Below, in pieces: positions 11,001 to 21,581 of a stretch of DNA of 64,000 nt; position 1 is the stretch's first letter, and each line of letters starts with the position of its first letter. The stretch is from the NCBI GenBank assembly GCA_011799875.1, contig CM022299.1, positions 336,744,447 to 336,808,446 on the forward strand. The letters are read 5' to 3'. A program made the position numbers and the translations under genes. The notes below the pieces were generated by a model. The model saw nothing but the letters and a program-made list of their open reading frames with translations, was not told the origin of the DNA and made no database searches. The stretch comes from Thinopyrum elongatum (taxonomy: Eukaryota; Streptophyta; Magnoliopsida; Poales; Poaceae).

Positions 11001-12957
11001 GGCAGAGTTCATTGCGGAATGGACCCCAACGCCAGACGAAGAGGTTCGAGAAACGACTCTCCCCGGCAAGGAAATTGATCAAGAATGGGTTATGTACTTT
11101 GACGAGGCTTTTTCGCTTCAAGGCGCTGGCGTGCTGCTTGTCGCACCCACCAAAGAGCACCTCAAGTATGTAATCCAGATGCATTTCCCCCAGGAGAGTT
11201 TGACAAACAACACTGCAGAGTACGAGGGCCTGCTTGCCGGTCTCAGGATCGCGGCAGACCTTGGTATCAAGAAGCTCGTCATCAGAGGCGATTCACAGCT
11301 TGTCGTCAGACAAGTTAACAAGAATTATCAGAGTCTATTGATGCAAGCTTACGTGGATGAAGTGAGAAAAATGGAAGAGCGCTTTGACGGTCTGCAAATG
11401 AAGCACATTCCTCGTGCTGAAAACAGTATTGCTGACGACCTGTCGAAGCGCGCTGCCCTCAAGTTGCCTGTGGAACCAGGAACTTTTGTGCTCCATTTGA
11501 CTCAACCATCTGTGGCGCCATCAATGCGACAAGAAAAGAGAAGAAAGTTGAATTCTGGACAGTACTTTCCGGCAGAGCTCGCCGGCAAGGAACTTGCCGA
11601 GATCAATGACAAGCTTGCCGGGGAACAACAGGCTCCGGCGGAACCTCATGCTTTCGCTGTCGAGACAAATGTTCCCCTGGCGGAGGAAATGCCTTTAGTC
11701 CTAGCTGTCGAGCCCCAGGCTCCAGCATGGGCGCAACACATTGTCTATTTCCTTCAGACAGGAGAACTCCCTGAAGAACAGGAAGAGGCGGAAAAAGTAG
11801 CCCATCGGTCTGTTATGTACAAGTTCGTCGTCCTGTACAGAAAGAGACCAAACGGTGTGAAATTGAAGTGTATTCCTCGGGAGGATGGACTAGAGCTGTT
11901 GGCAGAGATACATGGAGGCATATGTAGCTCTCACATAGGATCAAGAGCACTTGTCGGAAAAGCATTCCGGCAAGGTTTCTTTTGGCCTACCGCTCTCCAG
12001 GATGCAATTGCACTAGTAACCAAGTGTGAAGCGTGCCAGTTTCATTCGAAGCAATCACATCAGCCAGCTCAAGCTCTTCAGAAAATTCCTCTCTCCTGGC
12101 CATTTTTGGTCTGGGGGCTCGACATACTGGGCCCTTTTCCCCATGCAACCGGGGGCTTTGAGTACTTGTACGTCGCAATCAACAAGTTCACAAAGTGGCC
12201 GGAGGTGGAAGCGGTGAGGAAGGTGACAGCACAATCAGCCGTCAAGTTCTTTAAAGGGATAGTTTGCCGTTTCGGTGTACCCAACAGGATCATCACCGAC
12301 AATGGCACGCAATTCACAAGTCGCACCTTCATGCAGTACGTCCAAGACCTTGGCGGCAAAATTTGTTTTGCCTCTGTTGCTCACCCGAGAAGCAACAGCC
12401 AAGCGGAGTGGGCTAATGTTGAAGTGCTACGCGGTCTCAGGACCAGAACCTTTGACAGGCTGAAAAAGTGCGGAAGACGCTGGATTGATGAGTTGTCGGC
12501 GGTTCTTTGGTCAATCAGAACGACACCAAATTGAGCCACCGGCCAGACACCCTTCGCTCTGGTCTACAGAGCGGAAGCAGTTCTCCCCACGGAACTCATA
12601 TACGGATCACCTCGAGTGCTCACTTATGATGAGCTTGAGCAAGAGCAACTGCGACAAGATGACGTTGTGCTCCTTGAGGAGAATCGTCTTCAGGCTGCTG
12701 TGCGAGCTGCACGCTACCAGCAAGCTTTGCGCCGCCACCATAGCCGCAAAGTTTATGCCCGAAGCCTTGAGGAAGGCGACCTTGTTCTTCGACGGATTTA
12801 GTCCGCCAAGAATTCAAACAAGTTGACGCCAAAGTGGGAAGGCCCTTATCGGGTAGTACGAGTCACCAGGCCCGCCGCTGTCCGCCTGGAGACCGAAGAT
12901 GGCGTTCCAGTGAGCAACTCCTGGAATATCGAACATCTTCGCAAGTTCTACCCATAA
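7986..12957 (+). pseudogene. Element A pol: protease, RT, RNase H, integrase (broken)
   Basis: Aspartic protease is at 8000-8450 (VDGGAGLNLIS, GILGRPALAKF). RT follows (LCIDYTDINKACPKD, FLDAYSGYHQI, YMDD at 10100-10111). RNase H starts near 11090; the usual Asp-Gly-Ser is Asp-Glu-Ala, while GDSQLVV and the final Asp-Asp remain. Integrase has the His-Cys zinc region (HGGICSSH, KCEAC, 11910-12040) and catalytic Asp (WGLDILGPF), Asp (ITDNGTQF) and Glu (SQAEWAN). The frame is destroyed by TAG 8751, the 764-bp duplication (frame change at 9247), TAA 10160, a frameshift near 10385-10425, TGA 12532 and TAG 12799. The true end is TAA 12955. Gag is absent upstream. The domain order PR-RT-RH-INT is Gypsy type, and the protein style is that of Tat-clade grass elements (inference). 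Confidence 0.9.
8483..10010 (+). repeat. Two-copy 764-bp tandem duplication inside pol
   Basis: Copy 1 is 8483-9246 and copy 2 is 9247-10010. They match along their length with scattered substitutions. The junction joins TATGAA to CCGGGAAGCAG. Because 764 is not a multiple of three, the duplication shifts the reading frame. Each copy carries the same TAG (8751 and 9515), so that stop is older than the duplication. Only copy 2 continues into the YMDD region. Confidence 0.95.
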
Positions 12958-13768
12958 GGCACGGTTGCCGGGGGCCCCCGGCAACCACTTTTTTGTACAA
13001 GTCTTGCCGGCAAGGCATGTAATCCTTTGTACAAAGCCAGGCGCAGACCCTGAGCCCAGATGAATAAGTTTAAGTGTTGTGCATTTCCTTATTGATTTCC
13101 ATGTTCATATATATATATATATGCATGTTTGTCTAAGATGTTGTGTGGTACTTGTTCCCGGTAAGTTCTAACGAACCGCCAAGGTTCCATATCTTTATTT
13201 TCTCTTCTTTCTTTTTCTCAAAAGACAGAAGGATTCCTCGTATGCACGTTTGCCCGGGGGGGGGGGGGGGAAGGAGGATACGATTACCAGTTGGCAACGT
13301 TCAGAATTGGCACCTTACCGGAGAAAGAACATCGACAGAAAGCTAAGTTCTAAAACTTAAACCAAGTTTCTTTAATTACAAAGTTATTTTCCTTAGACGA
13401 TTTCGACTTTTGTATGGAAAACCTGCACGCGAAGGAACCCTTGTCGTAATCGGTTGCACCCTTATTTTGTTTCGAGTCTGCTCAACGATTTAAGTGGCTG
13501 CACTGAGAACGCCAAGGAGTCTTGCCGGCCGCTGCACCTCCAGCAGGCTGCTAAAGTCCCGCACCCAGCGCTCGCGGCAGGTTGCGCGCCGGCAAGTTTT
13601 TCAGTAAGCATAGGGTGAACTCGATACATAAAGGAATCAGACAAGGGAAATAGCATGCATGTACCCAAACATAAGCAAGTTATATTACCTTAATAAGTCG
13701 CCACAGTTCTAACTTAAGACTTAATTGTCTTTGGCATGGAATGGTGACGGCAAGAAGAGGTGGAGCAG
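12958..13768. other. Convergent 3' region between pol and antisense gene
   Basis: This is about 810 bp of noncoding DNA between the stop of pol (plus) and the stop of the antisense gene (minus). It holds a perfect 24-bp palindrome at 12963-12986, six bases after the pol stop, a second palindrome CTTGCCGGCAAG at 13003-13014, a TA microsatellite near 13108-13122 and a run of 15 G at 13256-13270. No ORF looks real. Confidence 0.6.
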
Positions 13769-16700
13769 CTAATCTCTGCGCTGGCCTTTGACCCTTTTGA
13801 TTGAATCCACCTTCTCAAGGATAGGCGCGACAAGCTCCTGAAGTGCCTTGAGATTTGCGTCCTTTGGCAGACGGCCGAGCACGTTGGTGAGGTCGATGCC
13901 AGGATTATTATGCACCACCTTGATGAGTACCTTGTGGAGGATGGCCTAGCAAAGCTGGCGGGATTCGTTGGCCAGTTGGGTCGCCCGGTTAGACTGAAGC
14001 AGCTTCAGAGCATCAATGATGCTTTCGAAGAACATGGTCAACCTGGCGCTCGAGGATATTCTTTCTTCAGAGGAATACTTGAAGTTTGACAGGCCCATGG
14101 TTGACAGTTGTGCCGTGAGCTTCTCCGCAGTGTCAACGAGGCGTTAAGTCCAGATTTCCACCCCCTTTTCATAATCAACTTGGGTGGCGGCGGCGCTCTT
14201 GAGCAGGTTCTTCTCGTCTTGGAGATCCTTGCTCAGGGCCTTCTCACGGGCCCTGCTGTCCTCAAGTGACTTATCCAGCATGGTCAATTTTAGCCTCAGA
14301 TCGGCATCTTCAGCAGCAATTCTTTGCGTAGCTTCCTCTTCAGCCTTCTCCATGTCAGATTGCTTCAAGAGGAGCTCCGTCCAGCTTTGGCTCACTTGTT
14401 CCCGATTAACAGTCAGCTCTTGATAGGCCTCGGCGTACCAGATTTGTGTTTGCTCAACGCGCTTTTGGAAATCTGTTTCAGCCGCTTCAACAACTACAGC
14501 TCTAGAATCTACCTTCTCTTTCTGGGCACGGTGGAGTGCTTGGAGCTTGCGGAAGTTATCGCCCATGGCTTGAAGGAGTTGATCTTCCTCAGATTTGCTG
14601 CTACTGACACTTGGTTCATTGACGATCTCAAGCCCAGTAGTAGTGATGATTTCTTCATCAAAAGTTTCCCCTTCGGTCGGTGCCCCAATGCTTTCCGTCC
14701 CCGGCAAGTTGACAAATAGGTTCTCAACAACTTTGAGATATTTGCTTGATGAGGGGACTTCGGATGTTGACGGTTGATCCTCAGCAACCGCCTCACCAGT
14801 AACTGGGGGCTCCGTGGCCGGCGTAGCGCCTGGCGCTCCTGCGGCAGGAATGCCGTCAGTACGGTCACCAGCCTCCTTGCCGTCCTCTTCAGCAGATTCC
14901 TTGGCGGGCTCCTCCTGTGCAGTCTTGGCGGCCTCATCCGCAAAGGCACCGCCAGTCTCGACGGTGGCATCCATGGCGGCCTCGCTGGCAGCGATTTTTT
15001 CGGCTTTGGCGGCAACATCCTTGGCGGTCTCCTCGATGACGATGTCGATGTCCATGCGTTCCATCACAGGGAATTCTAAAGGACAAAGGAGAGAAACAGA
15101 ATGAGATCAAGATTGAAGTTTAAGAAGACAAAAGAAAGAGAGATAAAGGAAAGAATAGCAAGCGCTCTAAGGCAATTGGTTACCTGCATCGAGCTGTTGA
15201 GAGGTGGCCTCGCCCCTCCCGGCAACCTTGGTTGCCGGGGGTAGGATGCCAGTGCCCATGGTTGTCGGCTCCTCCTCAACCAAGATAAGCTCGTTGGTGT
15301 GATCTCTTGCCGGGGATGCGCTTGTGGGCGGCGTGGTTGACGGAGGTGGCACGACGGGGGTATCTCCCGATAACTCCCCTTGTTGCCGTCCTTCTCCTGC
15401 AAGTCCAAAGATATCAGCGGCAAGGATAGAAACCTTAGCATTTGCCAACGGAAAAAGAGTAATGAACTCACGCTGGGGGCTGTGCTGGGGGCTGCGTCGA
15501 GGGCTAAGCTCCGGGCTGATGGTAATAGTTTCCGGCACGCTTGTCAAGCCCGCCGGGGGCTCGTCGCCTGTGGAAGTCTTTGCCCTCTTCACCATCCTTT
15601 CCGCCAAGGTTTCTGGATCACTGCAGAGACAAAACAAGCAAGTCAATAAGATTGATCCAGAGTTTGGAAGATAAAGGCTGTGACAGGATACTCACTCTTC
15701 CTCTTCTCGCTCCGGACTGAAGCCGGAGATGTCAAAATCGACCTCCGTAGCAGTGTCTGTGTGGGGAGGCGGAGGAGGGGTCCTAGGTCGCTTAGCTGTA
15801 GCAGGCGCAGGGGGTTGGCGTGATTCCGCCACCTCAGCCTCCGGTGCGGTAGTGCGGGACGCCCCTGCCGCCTCAGCGGTTGCCGCTGGTGTGGGTCTCG
15901 CGTGCCGCGCAGGTTGCTGTCGAACTCCTTGCCGCGGCGCAGCCTTGCCAGCCGCCTTCTTGCTGGGAGCCTCGCTGCTCGAAGAAGGTTGGCTTGCCGG
16001 GATGCCAGATGCAGTCTTTCGAAGAACACGCTTTGTCTTCTTCGGGGCTGGGAGCTCTTCTTGCGGTTCTTCTTTAGCCGCGTCTTCGTCGGACGAGCTC
16101 TCAGCGGCTGTGCCACTTTGTTCCCCGGCAGCCTTGTCCTCCCCGGCAGGATTTTCTTCCACCACTACCTCTGCGTCACTGGTTTCCCATTCTGTGAAGC
16201 TGATGCTACCAGCCTCCACGACAAGATTTGCCTCCTCCGCCCTAGTGGCGATGTATGCCACTTCTTCGTCGGTGGTGGCTCGGATGAGGTCTGCTTCTTC
16301 CCGGACGGCTCTCTCCGTCAAGTTATCAAAGAACTTTTGTGCTTCCTCCTCGGTTGGCTCGGCCCAAGTTGCGTCAAGACCGTGGGCATTGAACATTGGC
16401 ATGAAGGCGATGATTGACCCCAGGGCAGAGTTATTGCACAGAGGGACAATTCTTGCCGGCAACCGATGCTTGTTGTCGCGCTGGAATAGCCTTTGACGGA
16501 GAGCGCCAAGCTGCATAGCAGTCAAATTTTTGTTCAATCTGGGGCGCAGCCTCATGATGTCCGCTGCGTTCCAGTACTCCCAAGCTGGTCTTCCCCTGCT
16601 CTGTAGAGGGGCGATGCGGCGACAGAGGAAATCGAAGCCGATCATTTCCATTGTAAGCCCGACAGCTTTCAGGCGAAGGATCCTGGTGGTGGTGATTATG

Positions 16701-17443
16701 AGCCTCTCGTCCTCCGTGGCAAGGTCGCTCCAATCACTGCCACGGACCGCTTTCTGCCATCGAGGCGAACAGAACGGATGGGGATCTGCTTCCTTGATCC
16801 AGCACCACTCAGACCGCCATTCATCCCACTTCTCCCGGTAAACTCCCTCTGGGTATATCTCCTTATTCCAAGCTCGTGGAATCCAGGCGATAGAACCAGA
16901 AAGGGCCTACCCCTTTTGGATGCGAGGAATCAAATAATGGCGGAAGAGGGAGGTATTGGGAACTACTCCAGCAAAATTTTCGCAAAGATGAGCGAAGACA
17001 GACATGCACATTACGGCGTTCGGCGTGAAGTCAAGAAGGTGGAAGCCGTATGTGTACATGATATCATTGAAGAAATCGGAGAAAGGAGGACAGAGTCCAT
17101 AATAGAAATAAGCAACAAAGAAGTGGTATCTATCAGGACCGCTCTTGGAACAAGAACCTGGAATCACGCGAGTGGCGGGGTGAGCTTGCGTCTCCCTCGC
17201 CCACATACACTGGTACCGGCTCTTCAAAGCTCTCGCATCAAGCGACGGGGCGAAGACGACGTACTTCTTCCGCATCTTCACTAGCTCGCTCTCCGGGACA
17301 TTGGCTTTCGTCTCCTTGCCTTTGCCTTTGCTGGTCTTGGGCGGCATGGCGACTGCAGGGGCGGAAGCCGGGGATGGAGTGGATGTGGAGGCGACGAGCG
17401 GATGAGGGAAAGCTTTGCTCTGAGCTCGAGAGAAGGAAGGCAA
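13769..17443 (-). pseudogene. Element A antisense gene, four exons, PF04195-like
   Basis: Inferred minus-strand exons are 17443-15696, 15620-15472, 15396-15184 and 15075-13769. Each intron has GT-AG ends and the phases match, giving 3417 nt or 1139 codons including the TAG stop at 13769-13771. Exon 1 carries the block seen in PF04195 proteins (FSDFFNDIMYTYGFHL, TPNAVMCMSVFAHLCENF, then EWCWIKEADPHPF), followed by an acidic Ser/Pro/Ala-rich linker. Exon 4 is Glu/Lys/Ala-rich and heptad-like (VEQTQIWYAEAYQEL), consistent with a coiled coil. Internal stops TAG 16907-16909, TAA 14144-14146 and TAG 13946-13948 make this copy a pseudogene. The function is unknown. The Pfam label mentions a transposon, but no catalytic motif is visible. 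ATG 17443 is chosen because copy 1 keeps it. Element D carries a related gene. Confidence 0.8.
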
Positions 17444-17753
17444 TGGCGGATTTCAGATTGAGAAGAAGAAGAAAGAGGGGGTAGATAGGCAGCGCCTCTG
17501 CAGTTTCCTTTTTATGGGGAAGGAGCGAGGCCGCCTCTTTTACTGCCCAATGTGAATACGCCTCTACAAGCGCGCTGCGGCCGCGGCCGTTCAGCACCCG
17601 CGTCCCACGTCGCGCATTCAATGCGCGTAGTGGGGGGATGCAGTAAGCGAAATCATCACAAGCAGTTAATCCCCTGCCACGCGTGCCCATGCACTGTTTG
17701 GGCCTAGCCCAACAACGCCTCGCATTCGTGAATGGCCTAGGCCCGGGGGCTCC
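17444..17753. promoter_or_regulatory. Probable antisense-gene promoter beside second LTR
   Basis: This 310 bp matches 6870-7179. On minus, CATAAAAAGG about 70 bp before the ATG is a weak TATA candidate. In copy 1 the same site reads CATAGAAAGG, which weakens the case. GGGGGCTCC directly before 17754 would be the plus-strand priming end for the LTR. Confidence 0.45.
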
Positions 17754-18342
17754 TGTCGGTGTACTAAGTATTGGGACTTTAGTACCGCATACTTGTGCAC
17801 GGGCATTCGTAGCCAAGCCCGCGGCAAGGCTTGCCGGGGGAGTAATTGGAGATTAGTGCAAGATTGTCAAGGGGACATTCAGACCGAGAATCAAAGGATC
17901 AGGAGTTAATAAGATCTGAAGACCGAAGATCAGGCCCCCGACAAGATCTTGCCGGGGTGGCTCACGAAACCCGACAAGATTTGGGCCCGGCAAGATTTGC
18001 ACCCCGGCAAGATTCTATCACTGTTCCGCCGCTTCAGCACAGCAACAAGCCCGACATTCTGGGTCCTTCTCTGGATGCGTGGCAACGTGCCAGTGGAGGA
18101 GAGCTTAAGCGGTGCTGATGGGATGGCCCCTTTTTCCATCCCCAAGAAAGTGAGGACACCTAAACGGACACCTCACAGTGCATTAAATGCGTTCGTCCTA
18201 ATCCGTCAGTGGTTAGGTATGATGACCCTGTAGCTACTTTACACCTCAATGTGTGTACATTTTGCCATTGTGGTGACCCCTTTGAGCGTATAAAAGGAGG
18301 CCCATGGCAAATGCTACAGGGAGGAGGATCTTCTGGCCCATT
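17754..18342 (+). repeat. Element A LTR, second copy, truncated
   Basis: 589 bp match 7180-7768 without net gap, with about 14 differences counted by hand (2.4%). The TATA box reads CGTATAAAAGG. Homology stops abruptly after GGCCCATT at 18342, so the R/U5 end is lost and no target-site duplicate can be scored. Confidence 0.9.
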
Positions 18343-18581
18343 GCATCAACTAGGTGAGACCGAAGTGAAGCAATAAGGCAACAGAGAGAATGTCAAGCCA
18401 ACTCGGTGAGACCGATTGCATAACTCGGTGAAACCGAAATAGATGCAACAAGTCATAGAGTGTTGGCAGGGCCATCTCGGTGAGACCTAGACCCGAATCG
18501 GTGAGACCAAACTGTTAGGGTTTCTGGCGGTGGCTATGTCATATGAACTCGATGGCACCAGTAGAAAGAATCGGTGGGGCC
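18343..18581. repeat. Cluster of CGGTGAGACCG-like motifs, unknown origin
   Basis: This 239-bp segment belongs to neither neighbour. It has about seven variants of an imperfect palindrome AACTCGGTGAGACCGA, near 18349, 18401, 18423, 18475, 18497, 18547 and 18570. The last abuts the Athila-like LTR. It could be a relic of a subterminal repeat region of a DNA transposon. No terminal repeat is visible to prove it. Confidence 0.55.
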
Positions 18582-21343
18582 TGATACGTTTCCAACGTAT
18601 GTATAATTTTTTGATTGTTCCATGCTATTATATTATCAGTTTTGAATGTTTTATATGCATTAATATGCTATTTTATATTATTTTTGGGACTAACTTATTA
18701 ACCTAGAGCCCGGTGCCAGTTTCTATTTTTTTCCTTGTTTTTGAGTTTTACACAAAAGGAATACCAAACGGAGTCCAAACGGAATAAAACTTTCGCGATG
18801 ATTTTTCTTGGACCAGAAGACACATGTAGGACCTGGAGAGGAAGGCATAAGAGTCCCGAGGGCTCCACAAGCCCTTAGGGCGTGCCTTAGGGGAGGGGGC
18901 ACCCCCCTGGCTTGTGGGCCCCATGGGAGTCCTCCAACCCTAATCTTTGGCCTATAAATTCAGAAATATTCTCAAACCACCAGAAGCATCCACCAAAATA
19001 CTTTTCTGCCACCGTAACCTTCTGTACGCGTGAGATCCCATCTTGGGGCCTTTTTCGGAATCCTGCCGGAGGGTGATTCGATCATGGAGGGCTTCTACAT
19101 CAACTCTATTGCCCTTCCGATGAAGCGTGAGTAGTTTACCACAGACCTACGGGTCCATAGCTAGTAGCTAGATGGCTTCTTCTCTCTCTTTGATCCTCAA
19201 TACCATGTTCTCCTCGATGTTCTTGGAGATCTATCCGAGGTAATATTCTTTTGCGGTGTGTTTGTTGAGATCCGATGAATTGTGGATTTGTCGGAGTAAT
19301 GGGCCACGGGTAGCCTAACCCGGGTCCCTGAGCATTTCAAGACATGGGGCCGGCTGCGCCCTTCAAGCATCAAGGATGAAGCGCCGCCTTCTGGTGGCCG
19401 GCTGGGTCATGAGGCCGGATGCCAGAGGACGGCCAAGCACCGGAAGACGGCCCCAAGACGGGCCGACTCCTAGCAGGCGGTCTCCAGAGAGGCCGGCTCC
19501 TAGAACAGGCAGCCCACAACGCCCTCAAAGTCTACGCCCCCATTAAGAAGACAAGACAGGATGTGGCTACAGTATAGCCCATTCCCCCATGTCCAGGGCA
19601 CGGCGCGGCCACAGTGCTCCGTACAGGCAGAGATCTCCTCACGACGTGGCACTGTGGCCACCCCACCCTTGACGTCATTCCTATCAGGCGAAGCCCTGTT
19701 CCCACGGTGGCCTGTCGGTACGGCCTGCAGGCGGCAGGCCCTACCAGGCAGCGAGAGACTGGAGGGTGGCAGAGCCTGACCAGTCGGACCGGTGGGAGGC
19801 CGGCCTCTAGCAAGCGGCCCCTCCTCCCTTGAAGTCCGCGCGCCATTAAACCAGAAAAGACACGATGTGGCTACAGTGATCTCCCACCCGACGGCGGGAC
19901 TGTAGCCACGCCCCCCCCGACCAAGCACGCGTCATCTGCATTACGGCTACAGCAACAAGCAGCCGATGAGACCCGCAAGTGGTGGGAGCGGACTGTCGGC
20001 TCCGAGCCAGACCAGTCGGCGGGGCCCACCAGGCGGCGGGCCCCAGCAGCTGACAGAGAAGCCGGCGGCCAGGGACGCTGACCGCCGGACCCTACCCCGG
20101 CCAGATGACTATTGTACCCCTGGGAGGTAGGCCTATATAAACCCCCCAGGGCACCCATGCAAAGGGTTCGGACCTGTGAAACCTAGACTCATTCAGAGTG
20201 AGGAGAGAGTCGGCCCTGCTCTCTTCTACCTCTGGCATACAGCTCAAGGAGCACCTTGTACTCACTAGTGCCTTAGTGATCATGCGGAGACCCCGTAGAG
20301 CAGGACTAGGGGTGTTATCTCCTAGGAGAGCCCCGAACCTGGGTAAAGTACGCCGGCGTTCGTGTCTACGCCTCATCCCGCTTCCAGGCACCGGCGACGT
20401 TCTACTAGCTCCCACCATGATAAGCCATCCCTTGGCATATGTCGCATCCAACCCCCGACAGGATTTATGATCAGTTTATCTATGAATATTATTTGAATCT
20501 TCTCTGAATTCTTATATGCATGATTTGATATCTTTGTATTTCTCTTCGAATTATCGGTTTGGTTTGGCCAATTAGATTGGTTCTTCTTGCAATGGGAGAT
20601 GTGCTTAGTTTTGGGTTCAATCTTGTGGTATCCTCACCCAGTGACAAAGTAGGGGTAGCGAGGCACGTATTGTATTGTTGCCATCAAGGGTAAAAAGATG
20701 GGGTTTTCATCATATTGCTTGAGTTTATCCCTCTACATCATGTCATCTTACTTAAGGCGTTACTCTGTTCTTGTGAACTTAATACTCTAGTTGCATGCTG
20801 GATAGCGGTCGATGTGTGGAGTAATAGTAGTAGATGCAGAATCGTTTCGGTCTACTTGACACGGACGTAATGCCTATATTCATAATCATTGCCTTGGATA
20901 TCGTCATAACTTTCCGCTTTTCTATCAATTGCTCGACAGTAATTTGTTCACCCACCGTATTATTTGCCTTCAAGAGAGAAGCCTCTAGTGAAACCTATGG
21001 CCCTCGGGTCTATTTTCCATCATATATTTTCAGATCTATAAACCAAAAAACCCAAAAATACCTTGTTGCAATTTATTTACTTTTTTTTTATGTTTTAGTA
21101 AGCTTTTATATCTATCTCTATCAGATCTCACCTTTGCATGTGACCGCGAAGGGATTGACAACCCCTTTATCGCGTTGGGTGCAAGTGTTTGATTGTTTGT
21201 TCAGGTGCATAGATTGGAGACTTGCGTGTATCTCCTACTGGATTGATACCTTGGTTCTGAATTGAGGGAAATACTTATCTCTACTTTGCTGCATCACCCT
21301 TTCCTCTTCAAGGGAAAAACCAACGCAAGCTCAAGAAGTAGCA
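18582..21343 (+). repeat. 5' LTR of plus Athila-like element, interrupted
   Basis: It starts TGATACGTTTCC and ends AAGAAGTAGCA. A solo LTR (19289-20460) plus a 5-bp duplicate splits it, leaving about 1585 bp. Against the 3' LTR the first 350 bp differ at roughly 7% of positions by eye, so this is one of the older insertions here. Confidence 0.88.
19289..20460 (+). mobile_element. Solo LTR of a Gypsy element (1172 bp), TSD GGATT
   Basis: The ends are TGTCGGAGTAAT and CCCCCGACA, flanked by GGATT at 19284-19288 and 20461-20465. The other Athila LTR shows the uninterrupted target. It has a TATA box (CCTATATAAACC, 20132-20143) and the AACCTGGGTAAA stretch also seen in the element A LTR. It contains an imperfect direct repeat of about 300 bp (GATGTGGCTACAG at 19560 and about 19864) and an inverted GTGGCTACAGT/ACTGTAGCCAC near 19866-19910. 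ORFs in it are not credible. No internal domain remains, as expected after LTR-LTR recombination. Confidence 0.92.
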
Positions 21344-21581
21344 GGATGAATTTCTCGCGCCGTTGCCGGGGAGATCTACATCAAGCCTACCAAGTACCCA
21401 CCATAAACTCTCATCTCTTGCATTACATTATTTGCCATTTGCCTCTCATTTTCCTCTCCCCCACTTCTAAAACGATTTCAGAAAAACACAAAAAGATTTG
21501 CCTTTTTATTCGCCCTTTTTTCGTTCGTCTTTTTCGTTTGCTTTTCGGTTGCTCGTGTGTTAGATTGATTGCTTTGCCACG
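21344..21581 (+). promoter_or_regulatory. Athila-like leader with tRNA-Asp type primer site
   Basis: At 21355-21372 the sequence differs by one base (C for G at the second position) from the classic Athila primer site TGGCGCCGTTGCCGGGGA. The leader up to the gag ATG is shared with the minus-strand relative at 62119-62372. Confidence 0.8.

Larger units (their letters stand above)
6374..18342 (+). mobile_element. Element A: Tat-type Gypsy, two copies sharing an LTR
   Basis: The order is 3' internal end (6374-7179), LTR (7180-8001), decayed pol on plus (7986-12957), spliced antisense gene on minus (13769-17443), then a second LTR (17754-18342, truncated). The stretch 6374-7768 matches 16948-18342 at a constant offset of 10574, so the first segment is the 3' end of another copy that shares its LTR with the next one. 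No primer site or gag follows the first LTR. The region is unusually rich in CCGGCAAG/CTTGCCGG in both LTR and coding parts. The family is not identified. Confidence 0.85.

Noticed and set aside
16860..16915. Frameshift in exon 1 of the element A antisense gene
   Set aside because: Another frame looked plausible at first, but the original frame continues into conserved sequence after one TAG at 16907-16909. A single nonsense change is enough.
13769..17443. DNA transposase, from the name attached to the PF04195-like domain
   Set aside because: No catalytic acidic triad or terminal inverted repeats are visible, and the gene lies inside an LTR element. The label is historical.
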